Below, in pieces: positions 15,899-24,679 of a stretch of 64,000 bases of DNA. The first letter of the stretch is position 1; the number at the start of each line of letters is the position of its first letter. The notes below the pieces were generated by a model, which did no database searches, was not told the DNA's origin, and worked only from the letters and a program-made list of their open reading frames with translations. Made by a program: the position numbers and the translations under genes. Source of the DNA: Streptomyces sp. Alt3 (GTDB lineage: Bacteria > Actinomycetota > Actinomycetes > Streptomycetales > Streptomycetaceae); assembly GCF_030719215.1 (NCBI RefSeq), contig NZ_CP120983.1:3968001-4032000 (forward strand). The letters run 5' to 3'.

Positions 15899-16672
15899 TC
15901 ACGCCCGGCGGGCGGCGCGGTCGCACATCGCTTCGATGCCCGCGATCAGGAGGTCCAGCGCGAACACGAAGTCCCGCTCGCGCATCTCCTCCACCGTGTC
16001 CCCGCCGCGCGCCTCCATCAGGTTCTCCGAAGGCTCCATGGCCCGTGCGATCTCGGGGTCCGCGCGGATCGTGCCCATCACCTGCCGGAAGTACTCGTCC
16101 TGGCTGAGGTCCGCCTCCACCGTGCGCTGCACGAAGTGCCCCTCGATGGTGCCGAACCCGTAGACGAACTGGAAGACGGCCGACATCGCTCCGGTCCGGT
16201 TCGCCAGGGGCAGTCCGGTGGCCCGGATGACGTCCTGGACCGCGTACGAGAACAGCATCGAGTGCGGCCCGATGTTCAGGAAGCTGCCGATCAGCGTCGA
16301 CACCCACGGGTGGCGCACCAGCATCCGCCGGTAGTTCGTGGCCAGTTCGCGCAGCCGGTCGTGCCAGCCGAGGTCCTCCGCCGTGGCCGGGATCTCGCCG
16401 AAGACCGTGTCCAGGGCGAGTTCGAGCAGGTCGTCCTTGGTGTCGACGTACCAGTACAGGGACATCGCCGTGACATCGAGATCGGCGGCGAGGCGGCGCA
16501 TGGAGAACTTCGCCAGGCCGTCGGCGTCCAGGAGCCGGACGCTCGCCGCCGTGATCCTGTCCCGGTCGAGACCGGCCGGCTGGTCCGCCTTGCGTGTCCG
16601 CGAGGGTGTGCGCCGGTCCAGCCACACACTGACCCGGGAAGGGTTCTTCACACGGTCTGCCGCGGACCCCAT
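15899..16672 (-). CDS. TetR/AcrR-family regulator of the adjacent MFS pump
   Basis: A 257-residue TetR protein with a long N-terminal extension. The helix-turn-helix is at about residues 40-82: LDRDRITAASVRLLDADGLAKFSMRRLAADLDVTAMSLYWYVDTKDDLLELALD, where SLYWYVDTKDDL is the canonical end of the domain. The C-terminal part resembles the TetR_C ligand domain (RRMLVRHPWVSTLIG). Start ATG 16672 is chosen because AAGGAG lies 8 nt upstream. It lies 79 bp downstream of the pump gene on the same strand, so pump and repressor probably share one transcript and control the pump promoter at 18275-18334. Confidence 0.9.
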   Translation of the reverse strand: MGSAADRVKNPSRVSVWLDRRTPSRTRKADQPAGLDRDRITAASVRLLDADGLAKFSMRRLAADLDVTAMSLYWYVDTKDDLLELALDTVFGEIPATAEDLGWHDRLRELATNYRRMLVRHPWVSTLIGSFLNIGPHSMLFSYAVQDVIRATGLPLANRTGAMSAVFQFVYGFGTIEGHFVQRTVEADLSQDEYFRQVMGTIRADPEIARAMEPSENLMEARGGDTVEEMRERDFVFALDLLIAGIEAMCDRAARRA

Positions 16673-16751
16673 GGCGCACGCTCCTTGTCTTGCGGTGGCA
16701 CTTCTGCGTACCGGCACCCCTGTCCGATGCTATGCCCGTCACCTGCGCCTC

Positions 16752-18251
16752 TCAGTCCGTCTGAGTCCGCTCCGCCCTCCTCAGCAGCGCCCCGGCCAGC
16801 AGCCCACCGGCCAGCACAGCCAGCGCGCCCACCAGTTGGCTGGTCTCCAGGCCGGAGGCGAAGGCGTCCGTGATGCGCTCACGTTCCGCCGGTCCGTCGG
16901 CTGCGGCGAGCGCGGCAGGCAGCGAGGCGGCACCCACCGCACCCGGCACGAGCGCGGCGAAACGGGAGTTGAGGACGGCCCCGAGCACGGCGACCCCCAG
17001 CCCGTTGCCGAACTCGGCGAGCGTGCCGTTCACACCGGCTCCGACGCCCGCCTTCTCCGGCGGGATGGCACTCATGATCGCGTTGGCCATCGCGGGCATG
17101 GCTAGCGCGACACCCGCTCCCATGACGAGCAGGCCCAGCAGCATGCCGCCGTAGTCCCGTCCGCCGAGCAGCGCGATCGCGGCGAGTCCGGCGGCCAGCA
17201 GACTCATACCCACGGCGATGACGGTGGGCGTCCCCAGCCTCACCACGAGCCGGGCGCCGAGACCCGTGAGGTTGAGCGCGACGACGGTGAGGGCGAGCGG
17301 AGCCGTGCGAAGCCCTGCCTCGAGCGGCTCGTACCCGAGGACGAACTGCAGGTGCTGGGTCAGCAGGAAGAGTGACCCGGTCATGCCGAAGGCCACCAGG
17401 ATCGCGCCCGCGACCGCCCCGGTGAACCGCTGGTTGCGGAAGAAGTGCATGTCCAGCATGGGGTACGGGACATGGAGCTCCCACAGGACGAATCCGGTGA
17501 GGACTGCGATCCCGGCGAAGGCCGTCAGCAGCACCTGCCCGGAGCCCCAGCCGTGCTCCGGGCCGGAGATGATCGCGTACACGACGGACGTCATGCCCAG
17601 GGTGGAGAGCACCGCCCCCACCAGGTCGGGGCGATCACCCCGGGGGTCCCTGGACTCCGGCACGAGCCGGATGACGGCGACGAGACCGACGACCGCCACG
17701 GGGATGTTGACCAGGAAGATCGCACCCCACCAGAAGTGGTCGAGCATCACCCCGCCGATCAGCGGGCCGGCGGCGAAACCCAGTGAGCTGACGGTGGACC
17801 AGATGCCGATCGCCTTGACGCGTTCGGTGTCGTCGAAGATCTGCACCACGACCGCGAGGGTGGTCGTCATCAGCAGCGCGCCACCGACGCCCATCCCCGC
17901 GCGGGCGGCGATCAGCTGGCCGGAGGACTGCGCGAGTCCGGCCGCCAGTGAGCCGATGCCGAACAGCGCGAGCCCCGCGACCAGCATCTTCTTGCGGCCG
18001 TAGCGGTCGGCGGAACTGCCCGCGGTGAGCACGAGACCGGACTGGACGAGCGCATAGGCGTTGATCATCCACTGCACATCGGCGGTGGACGCGTGGAGGT
18101 CCTCGGTGAGCGAGGGGATCGCCACGTTCAGGACGGTGTTGTCGAGCAGCACGGTGAGCTGGGCGAGACAGATGACTCCGAGGATCAGCCAGCGCTGCGC
18201 GTGGCCGCCCCGGGGGGCGAGATCGTTCTGCTCGGCGGTGGTCGCCGTCAT
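16752..18251 (-). CDS. DHA2-family (EmrB/QacA-type) MFS transporter
   Basis: A 499-residue 14-helix antiporter. Motif A is GSSADRYGRKKMLVAGL, the D1 motif is LDNTVLNVAIPSLTEDL, and motif C is GFAAGPLIGGVMLDHFWWGAIFLVNIP. These are classic features of drug and antibiotic exporters such as those self-protecting antibiotic producers. No cytoplasmic extension. It precedes its TetR regulator. Two GTAC-palindromes lie just upstream of the start. The exported compound is unknown. Confidence 0.93.
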   Translation of the reverse strand: MTATTAEQNDLAPRGGHAQRWLILGVICLAQLTVLLDNTVLNVAIPSLTEDLHASTADVQWMINAYALVQSGLVLTAGSSADRYGRKKMLVAGLALFGIGSLAAGLAQSSGQLIAARAGMGVGGALLMTTTLAVVVQIFDDTERVKAIGIWSTVSSLGFAAGPLIGGVMLDHFWWGAIFLVNIPVAVVGLVAVIRLVPESRDPRGDRPDLVGAVLSTLGMTSVVYAIISGPEHGWGSGQVLLTAFAGIAVLTGFVLWELHVPYPMLDMHFFRNQRFTGAVAGAILVAFGMTGSLFLLTQHLQFVLGYEPLEAGLRTAPLALTVVALNLTGLGARLVVRLGTPTVIAVGMSLLAAGLAAIALLGGRDYGGMLLGLLVMGAGVALAMPAMANAIMSAIPPEKAGVGAGVNGTLAEFGNGLGVAVLGAVLNSRFAALVPGAVGAASLPAALAAADGPAERERITDAFASGLETSQLVGALAVLAGGLLAGALLRRAERTQTD

Positions 18252-18274
18252 ACGGGCTCCTGATTCCGGTGCTC

Positions 18275-18334
18275 TTGTACGGTGTATGGGAAGCGCTCAC
18301 GGATACCGTAGGGCATTTCCTGTACGCCGTACAA
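18275..18334. promoter_or_regulatory. Two TetR operator half-palindromes upstream of the MFS pump
   Basis: TTGTACGGTGTA at 18275-18286 and TGTACGCCGTACAA at 18321-18334 are related in inverted orientation. The second contains the perfect palindrome GTACG-C-CGTAC and the first is a degenerate copy. The sites lie 24-83 bp upstream of the pump ATG and are the likely binding sites of the TetR protein at 15899. Confidence 0.6.
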
Positions 18335-18358
18335 CGATTACGGGGCGGCGCCCCGGAC

Positions 18359-18410
18359 ACGACAGGGCGGTGGCCCCGGAGCGTCTGCTCCGGGGCCACC
18401 GCCCTGTCGT
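18359..18410 (-). terminator. Perfect 24-bp hairpin terminator after the GT39 gene
   Basis: 18359-18382 and 18387-18410 are exactly complementary over 24 bp with a GTCT loop, 59 nt downstream of the glycosyltransferase stop codon on the minus strand. It separates that operon from the pump promoter. Confidence 0.85.
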
Positions 18411-18468
18411 CGCCGTTCTGCTGTCCTGTCAGCGCCGGACCGCCGTCGGCCGGTCCGCCGCCCCGGTC

Positions 18469-20643
18469 TCAGCTCGTCGGCTGGGTGAGGTCGTAGAAGG
18501 TCGCGCTTCCCACGGTGACCTCCTTGAAGTTCTCCTCCACCCATGTCGAGATCTGGGAGGAGGTGCCCTCACCGCCCGTGCCTCCGCCTCCCATGCCGCC
18601 GGAGACGAAGTAGTGGATCTTTCCGTCCTCGACGTACTTCTTGAACTGGGCGAGCGTCGGGGACGGGTCGCTGCCGTTGAATCCGCCGATCGCCATCACC
18701 GGGTCACCGGTGGCGAGCTGGTAACTCGCCGCGTTCTGCGAGCCGATGGCCGCGGCGGTCCAGGTGTAGGCGTCGGCGTTCTGCTTCAGGAGCGTCTTGG
18801 CCTCGGAGTCGACGGAGGCGCCGTTGAGCAGGCCGCCCATACCGCCGCCTCCGCCGCCCGTACCGCCCTCACCCGTGCCGCCGCCGGGCATGCCGCCCTG
18901 CTGGCCACCGGGCGCCTGGCCCTGACCCTGCCGGCCTTGGCCCTTCTGGCCCTGGCCGGGCGTCCCGCCGCCGGGGAAGCCGCCGCCCTGGGCGTTGCCC
19001 TGCCCGTTGCCCTGGGCCTGGCCGCCCTGCTGGGTTCCCTGGCCGGGGGGCCGGCCGCCGCCGGGGGCTCCGCCTCCGCCCATGCCGCCTCCGGGACCGC
19101 CGCCCATGCCACCGGCGGACGGGCCCGCGGTGACGATCGAGCCCTGGTGCCCGGTGTTCAGCGTGCTGATCGTGTAAGCCGTCGGCCCGGCCAGCGAGGC
19201 CGCGAGGCCGAGGCCCACCACGCCCAGCGCGAGTGCCCGGCCGAGCCGGGCCGCGAGCAGCAGCCCCACCGCGGCAACGAGGCCGCCGGCCAGGACGGCC
19301 CAGCGCAGCCACGGGAAGTAGTCCGGCGTGCGGCCCAGCAGGACGTACGACCAGACGGCCGTCGCCGCGACGGTGGCGCCGAGGGCGGCGCCCGCCCACC
19401 ACTTGCCCCGCTCCTCCCAGAGGACCGAGGCGCCCATTCCGACCAGCGCCGCGATGTAGGGCGCCAGGGCCACGGTGTAGTACTGGTGGAAGATGCCGGC
19501 CATGAAGCTGAAGACGAAGGCCGTCATCAGCAGCGACCCGCCCCAGGCGAGGAACGCCGCACGGGCCGTGTCGGTCCGCTTCGCGCGCCAGGTCAGCCAG
19601 ATCCCCGCGACCAGCAGGATCAGCGCGGCGGGCAGCAGCCACGAGATCTGGCTGCCGATCTCCGAGTTGAACATCCGGCCGATGCCGGTCTCACCCCATC
19701 CGCCACCCTGGCCGCCCCCGCCGCCACCACCGACGCTTCCGGTCTCCTCGCCGTTGATCCGGCCGAGTCCGTTGTAACCGAAGGTGAGTTCGAGGAAGGA
19801 GTTGTTCTGCGAGCCGCCGATGTACGGACGTGAGGAGGCGGGCCACAGCTCGACGATCGCGACCCACCAGCCGGCGGACACCACCATCGCCAGCGCCGCC
19901 AGACCGAGCTGCCCGAACCGCTTCCGCACCGACACCGGCGCGAACACCGCGTACAGCACGGCCAGGGGCGGAAGGATCAGGAAGGCCTGCAAGGTCTTCG
20001 ACAGGAAGGCGAGACCCACCGCGACGCCCGCCCAGACAAGCCACTTCGTCCGGCCGCCCTCGAACGCGCGCAGCACGCAGTAGACGGTGACGGTCATCAG
20101 GAGCGCGAGCAGCGCGTCCGGGTTGTTGAAGCGGAACATCAGCGCTGCCACCGGCGTCAGCGCGAAGACGGCCATCGTGATCAGCCCGGCGGCCGCGCTG
20201 AAGCGCCGGCGCACGGCCGCGTACAGGACGCCCGCCGTGGCGACTCCCATCAGCACCTGGGGCGCCAGGATCGCCCAGGAGCTCAGACCGAAGACGCGCA
20301 CCGACAGGGCCATCGGCCAGAGCGTGGCCGGGGGCTTGTCGACGGTGATCGCGTTCGCGGAGTCCAGCGAGCCGAAGAAGAAGGCCTTCCAGCTCTGGCT
20401 GCCGGCCTGCACGGCCGCCGAGTAGAACGAGTTGGCGTATCCGGAAGCGCTCAGGTTCCACAGGTACGCGAGGGCGATGACCAGCAGCATGGCGAGGAAG
20501 GCGGGCCTCGCCCAGCGCGGGTCCTCGGGCCTGCCCCGGCGGATACGGCGCACCAGCGGCTCACGCCTGCCCGCGGCGTGCGCGGGCGCCCCTGGGGTGT
20601 CGGGCGGGGCCTGGTACTGGTCGGCGTGCGTGACGGCGGTCAT
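18469..20643 (-). CDS. GT39/ArnT-like membrane glycosyltransferase with Gly/Gln-rich insert
   Basis: A 724-residue integral membrane enzyme of the PMT_2/ArnT type, which transfers sugars from polyprenyl phosphates to envelope acceptors outside the membrane. The conserved early region LWNLSASGYANSFYSAAVQAGSQSWKAFFFGSLDSANAITVDKPP has the acidic residue and D-K-P-P loop of the family. About 11-12 helices fill residues 45-485. A very long Gly/Gln/Pro-rich segment (about 495-615) and a second shorter Gly run (near 308) are inserted. The C-terminal soluble domain is about 630-724. ATGA overlap with the upstream GT2-GtrA gene shows coupled translation. Confidence 0.9.
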   Translation of the reverse strand: MTAVTHADQYQAPPDTPGAPAHAAGRREPLVRRIRRGRPEDPRWARPAFLAMLLVIALAYLWNLSASGYANSFYSAAVQAGSQSWKAFFFGSLDSANAITVDKPPATLWPMALSVRVFGLSSWAILAPQVLMGVATAGVLYAAVRRRFSAAAGLITMAVFALTPVAALMFRFNNPDALLALLMTVTVYCVLRAFEGGRTKWLVWAGVAVGLAFLSKTLQAFLILPPLAVLYAVFAPVSVRKRFGQLGLAALAMVVSAGWWVAIVELWPASSRPYIGGSQNNSFLELTFGYNGLGRINGEETGSVGGGGGGGQGGGWGETGIGRMFNSEIGSQISWLLPAALILLVAGIWLTWRAKRTDTARAAFLAWGGSLLMTAFVFSFMAGIFHQYYTVALAPYIAALVGMGASVLWEERGKWWAGAALGATVAATAVWSYVLLGRTPDYFPWLRWAVLAGGLVAAVGLLLAARLGRALALGVVGLGLAASLAGPTAYTISTLNTGHQGSIVTAGPSAGGMGGGPGGGMGGGGAPGGGRPPGQGTQQGGQAQGNGQGNAQGGGFPGGGTPGQGQKGQGRQGQGQAPGGQQGGMPGGGTGEGGTGGGGGGMGGLLNGASVDSEAKTLLKQNADAYTWTAAAIGSQNAASYQLATGDPVMAIGGFNGSDPSPTLAQFKKYVEDGKIHYFVSGGMGGGGTGGEGTSSQISTWVEENFKEVTVGSATFYDLTQPTS

Positions 20644-21992
20644 CGGACGTTCCTCAGTTCGTGTGCGGCACCCTTGCGGGCGTCCTGGTGGTCGGTGCGC
20701 CGGTCGGGGAAGACCCAGGCACGGAAGAGCAGAAACCGCAGCACCGTTGCCGCGAGGTTGGCCGCGATCAGCACGGCGAGTTCCGTGCCGTGCGACGCCG
20801 ATCCGGACGCGGTGCCCAGGGCGGCGAGCGAACCGCTGGTCAGGGCGAGCCCGATCGCGAAGACGACCAGCCCCTGCGCCTGATGGCGTACGGCGCCGCC
20901 CCGGCCGCGTACGCCGAACGTGAGTCTCCGGTTCGCCGCGGTGTTGGCCACGGCGGAGACGAGGAGAGCCGCGGCGTTGGCGAACTGCGGCCCGACGCCC
21001 AGCCGGAAGAGGGAGTACAGGGCGAGGTAGACCAGGGTCGACAGCGCACCGACGACGCAGAAGCCGACCAGTTGCCGGGCGAGCCCGCGCGGCACCCCGG
21101 GCACGACCCGGTCACGCGGATCGTCCCCGAAGGGCCGCGCCAGCCGGTCCAGCGGCAGCGCTCCGGTGGCCAGGGCCCTGCCCACCCGCCAGACGCCCTT
21201 GAGGTCGTCGGTCGCGGTCCTCACGATGTGCACGGTGGAGTCCGGATCGTCGACCCAGTCGACCGGCACCTCATGGATGCGCAGTCCCGCCCGCTCGGCG
21301 AGGACCAGCATCTCGGTGTCGAAGAACCACCCGGTGTCCTCGACCATCGGCAGCAGCCGCTGCGCGACCTCGCGTCGTATGGCCTTGAAGCCGCACTGGG
21401 CGTCACTGAACCGGGCGGCCAGCGAGGAGCGCAGGATCAGGTTGTAGGCCCGCGAGATGAACTCGCGCTTCGAGCCCCGCACCACCCGCGAACTACGGGC
21501 CAGGCGGGAGCCGATGGCCAGGTCGGAGTGGCCCGAGATCAGCGGGGCGACCAACGGCAGAAGGGCGTTGAGGTCGGTCGAGAGATCGACGTCCATGTAG
21601 GCGAGGACCGGGGAGTCCGAGTGGGACCAGACGGTCCGCAGCGCCCGGCCCCGGCCCTTCTCCTCCAGCCGGTACGACCGCACCTCGGGGATGAGATCGG
21701 CGAGCCGTGCCGCCACCTGGGGCGTGCGGTCGGTGCTCGCGTTGTCCGCCACGGTGATCCGGAAGCCGTAGGGGAACGTCCGCGCCAGGTGGTCGTGCAG
21801 GCGCAGCACACACGTCTCGAGGTCCTTCTCCTCGTTGTACACGGGGATGACCACGTCGAGCACGGGGACAGGAACGAGTGCGGGAGCGCCGGCAGCGCCG
21901 ACCGCTGCGGCCGGGAGGTGTTCCCGGGCCGGCAGGGTGCTCCAAGGAGTGTCGGTTCGCATGACTACGACACTCGCCAACCGCGCTGTCAC
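20640..21992 (-). CDS. Bifunctional GT2 glycosyltransferase / GtrA flippase-like protein
   Basis: A 450-residue fusion. Residues about 43-290 are a GT-A family 2 domain: LDVVIPVYNEEKDLETCVLRLHDHL, then the metal site YMDVDLSTDLNALLPLV, and a dolichyl-phosphate-mannose synthase-like order. Residues about 310-440 are a four-helix GtrA domain (ARQLVGFCVVGALSTLVYLALY). It should make a polyprenyl-phosphate sugar and help present it across the membrane, feeding the GT39 enzyme encoded next. The GTG at 21992 overlaps the kinase stop codon (GTGA), indicating coupling; ATG 21962 is an alternative start. Confidence 0.9.
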   Translation of the reverse strand: MTARLASVVVMRTDTPWSTLPAREHLPAAAVGAAGAPALVPVPVLDVVIPVYNEEKDLETCVLRLHDHLARTFPYGFRITVADNASTDRTPQVAARLADLIPEVRSYRLEEKGRGRALRTVWSHSDSPVLAYMDVDLSTDLNALLPLVAPLISGHSDLAIGSRLARSSRVVRGSKREFISRAYNLILRSSLAARFSDAQCGFKAIRREVAQRLLPMVEDTGWFFDTEMLVLAERAGLRIHEVPVDWVDDPDSTVHIVRTATDDLKGVWRVGRALATGALPLDRLARPFGDDPRDRVVPGVPRGLARQLVGFCVVGALSTLVYLALYSLFRLGVGPQFANAAALLVSAVANTAANRRLTFGVRGRGGAVRHQAQGLVVFAIGLALTSGSLAALGTASGSASHGTELAVLIAANLAATVLRFLLFRAWVFPDRRTDHQDARKGAAHELRNVR

Positions 21993-23773
21993 ATCCGTGT
22001 GCTGAGCCTGTGGTCGGCCTGTGAGTGCGCCACGGGGGCGGATTCGACACTGTTTCCCCAGGTCACGGGCGTGTGAGCGAATCCGTTGGGCCGCGACGAG
22101 AAAGCGTCACCGGCCGCGGAGCTGTCCGTCCCCTGCCCGTGCACCTCTCCGGATCCGTCCGTCCCCTGCCCGTACGCCTCCCCGGTGCTGTCCGTCCCCT
22201 GCCCGTACACCGCGTCCGAACTTTCCGTCCCCTGCCCGTACACCGCGTCCGCCGGCAGATGGACGGCGAACACCGTGTCGCCGGGTGCCGACCGCACCTC
22301 GGCCAGACCACCGTGCGCGGCCGCGACGGCCTGCACGATGGCGAGGCCGAGCCCGGTCGACCCGGCGTGCCGGGAACGCGAGGCGTCGCCGCGCGCGAAC
22401 CGTTCGAAGACGTGGGGCTGCAGTTCGGCCGGGATCCCGGGACCGTCGTCCTGGACCTCCAGGGTCACCCAGGGCAGATCCCCGCGCGCCTGCCGCACGC
22501 GGACCGTGACAGTGGTCCCGGGCGGTGTGTGCGTCCTGGCGTTCGCCAGGAGGTTGACCAGCACCTGCTGGATCCTGGTCGGGTCGGCGAGCACCGTCGC
22601 GGGGACCTCCGGCAGCTCCAGCCGCCAGTGATGGGCGGCGCCGGACGATCCGCCGGGGGCGCGGTCCGCCACACGGGCGTCGCTCACCGCGTCGATGACG
22701 AGTGGCGAGAGATCGGTGCTCTCGTACGAGAGCGGCCGCCCCGCGTCGAGGCGCGCCAGGAGCAGCAGGTCCTCGACCATGCCGGTCATCCGCTCGGCCT
22801 CGGACTCGATGCGCCCCAGGGCATGGCGGGTGTCGGGTCCGGCCATCTCCCGCCCGCGCCGGGTCAGTTCGGCGTATCCGCGGATCGAGGCGAGCGGCGT
22901 CCGCAGCTCGTGGCTGGCGTCCGCGACGAACTGGCGCACCCGCGTCTCGCTCTTCTGCCGCGCGTCCAGGGCCGAACCGACATGGCCCAGCATCCGGTTG
23001 AGAGCGGCGCCGACCTGGCCGACCTCGGTACGCGGGTCGGCCTCGGCCTCCGGGACCCGTTCGAAGAGGGCCACCTCGCCGCTGTGCAGGGGGATTTCGG
23101 ACACCCGGGTCGCGGTGGCGGCAACCCTGCGCAGCGGGCGCAGCGCCACGCCGACCATCGCTGCGCCGGCGATCCCGGCGGCGATGAGCCCCGCCCCGGT
23201 GACACAGACCTCGACAAGAATCAGGGTGGTGACGGCCTTGTCCACCTCGGCCGTGGGAATGCCGACGAGGACGGTCGAACCGTCGCCCGACGGGACGGCC
23301 TGCACGCGGTATCCGCCGAGCCCGGAGAGCTCGACGTCATGGGCTTCGCCGTCCAGGGGCACCCCGGCGGCGTCAAGGGCGTTCTGCTGGGAGTCGGTCA
23401 GCGCCTCGGTGCTCTCCCGGGCCTCCGGGCCGCCCTTCTTCACCACCTTCGACTCGGTGACGGAACCGTCGGAGACCACGGCGCCGAACGTGTTGAACGG
23501 CTGGCCACCGCCCATCCCGATGAAGTCCAGCGGCTCGTCCCTCTCAGGGCCGCCCGGGGTGACCTTGCCGTTGCCCGGCTGACGTGCCACGGCCATGGCG
23601 ATGTCGCGCAGCTGACCGTCCAGCTTCCCGTCCATATAGCTCTGGAAGGCGATCGCGGTGACCGAACCGATCACCGCGGCGACCACCGCGATGAGCGTCA
23701 CGGCGTACACGACGAGCCGCGTCCGCAGCGTCCAGGGGCGGCGCGTGTTCTTCCTGCTCATGCGGCTAGTCAC
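21989..23773 (-). CDS. HAMP-domain sensor histidine kinase with C-terminal tandem repeats
   Basis: A 594-residue class I kinase. Transmembrane helix 1 is about residues 18-42 and helix 2 about 185-208, flanking an extracytoplasmic sensor. HAMP follows (ALRPLRRVAATATRVSEIPL). The phospho-acceptor motif is FVADASHELRTPLASIRGY; the N box is NLLANARTHTPPGT and the G1 box QDDGPGI, so it looks active. The last 70 residues carry four copies of a 10-12 residue repeat with core VYGQGTDSS, which no kinase domain explains. GTG 23773 overlaps the response regulator stop by 8 bp; ATG 23761 is an alternative. It acts with the response regulator at 23766. Confidence 0.93.
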   Translation of the reverse strand: MTSRMSRKNTRRPWTLRTRLVVYAVTLIAVVAAVIGSVTAIAFQSYMDGKLDGQLRDIAMAVARQPGNGKVTPGGPERDEPLDFIGMGGGQPFNTFGAVVSDGSVTESKVVKKGGPEARESTEALTDSQQNALDAAGVPLDGEAHDVELSGLGGYRVQAVPSGDGSTVLVGIPTAEVDKAVTTLILVEVCVTGAGLIAAGIAGAAMVGVALRPLRRVAATATRVSEIPLHSGEVALFERVPEAEADPRTEVGQVGAALNRMLGHVGSALDARQKSETRVRQFVADASHELRTPLASIRGYAELTRRGREMAGPDTRHALGRIESEAERMTGMVEDLLLLARLDAGRPLSYESTDLSPLVIDAVSDARVADRAPGGSSGAAHHWRLELPEVPATVLADPTRIQQVLVNLLANARTHTPPGTTVTVRVRQARGDLPWVTLEVQDDGPGIPAELQPHVFERFARGDASRSRHAGSTGLGLAIVQAVAAAHGGLAEVRSAPGDTVFAVHLPADAVYGQGTESSDAVYGQGTDSTGEAYGQGTDGSGEVHGQGTDSSAAGDAFSSRPNGFAHTPVTWGNSVESAPVAHSQADHRLSTRM

Positions 23774-24503
23774 CGGGCTTGATCAGGTATCCCGCCCCGC
23801 GCCGGGTGTGGATCATCGGGGTGCGCCCCGCGTCGATCTTCTTGCGCAGGTAGGAGATGTACAGCTCGACGACGTTGGCCTGGCCGCCGAAGTCGTAGTT
23901 CCAGACCCGGTCGAGGATCTGCGCCTTGCTGAGCACCCGGCGCGGATTGCGCATCAGGAAGCGCAGCAGCTCGAACTCGGTCGCCGTGAGGTGGATCGAG
24001 TCGTCACCCCGGCTCACCTCGTGGCTGTCCTCGTCCAGGATCAGGTCACCGACGACGAGCGTCGACTCGCTGCGCACCGAAGCCGTGCCGGACCGGCGGA
24101 TCAGTCCGCGCAGCCGTGCCACGACCTCCTCCAGGCTGAACGGCTTGGTGACGTAGTCGTCGCCGCCCGCCGTGAGCCCGGCGATCCGGTCCTCCACCGA
24201 GTCGCGCGCGGTCAGGAACAGCACGGGTACATCGGAGAGTTCGCGCCGCAGCCGACCGAGCACGGCGAGCCCGTCCATGTCGGGGAGCATCACGTCGAGG
24301 ATCACCGCGTCGGGCCGGAAGTCGCGCGCCGTACGGACGGCACCCGCGCCGTCACCCGCGCTGCGCACCTCCCACCCCTCGTAACGCAGGGCCATGGAGA
24401 GCAGCTCGGCCAGCGGAGCCTCGTCGTCCACGACCAGCACGCGTACGGGGGTGCGGTCGGACCTGAGCAGTTCTGTACGCCCCTGGGGCGAGGTCGTCGT
24501 CAT
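23766..24503 (-). CDS. OmpR/PhoB-family response regulator
   Basis: A 245-residue two-domain regulator. The receiver covers about residues 20-135, with acidic residues in VLVVDDEAP, the phosphorylated Asp in VILDVMLPDMDG and the conserved Lys in YVTKPFSLEE. The C-terminal winged helix (about 150-240) shows ELLRFLMRNPRRVLSKAQILDRVW and VVELYISYLRKKIDAGRTPMIHTRRGAGYLI. First gene of a four-gene minus-strand operon with the histidine kinase and two membrane glycosyltransferases, so it probably controls a cell-envelope glycosylation step. Confidence 0.95.
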   Translation of the reverse strand: MTTTSPQGRTELLRSDRTPVRVLVVDDEAPLAELLSMALRYEGWEVRSAGDGAGAVRTARDFRPDAVILDVMLPDMDGLAVLGRLRRELSDVPVLFLTARDSVEDRIAGLTAGGDDYVTKPFSLEEVVARLRGLIRRSGTASVRSESTLVVGDLILDEDSHEVSRGDDSIHLTATEFELLRFLMRNPRRVLSKAQILDRVWNYDFGGQANVVELYISYLRKKIDAGRTPMIHTRRGAGYLIKPGD

Positions 24504-24626
24504 GGCTCAAGCCTGTGAGACGGCCGTGAGAGAGAGCTTTCGGCTACCTGTGAATTTCCTGAGAAACACGTGGCGGGCCCTCCGCGGGCCCTCCGCTCCC
24601 GGGCGGATTTCCCCTGGGGGCTCCGC

Positions 24627-24651
24627 CGCCGGGTGGGATCCACACCCGGCG
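24627..24651 (-). terminator. Hairpin downstream of the DHFR-like gene
   Basis: CGCCGGGTG (24627-24635) pairs with CACCCGGCG (24643-24651), 29 nt past the stop codon on the minus strand. The interval to 24503 also contains a direct repeat of GGGCCCTCCGC near 24574-24596. Confidence 0.55.
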
Positions 24652-24679
24652 ACCGGATCAGGGCAGCCCGGTCGGGCGG

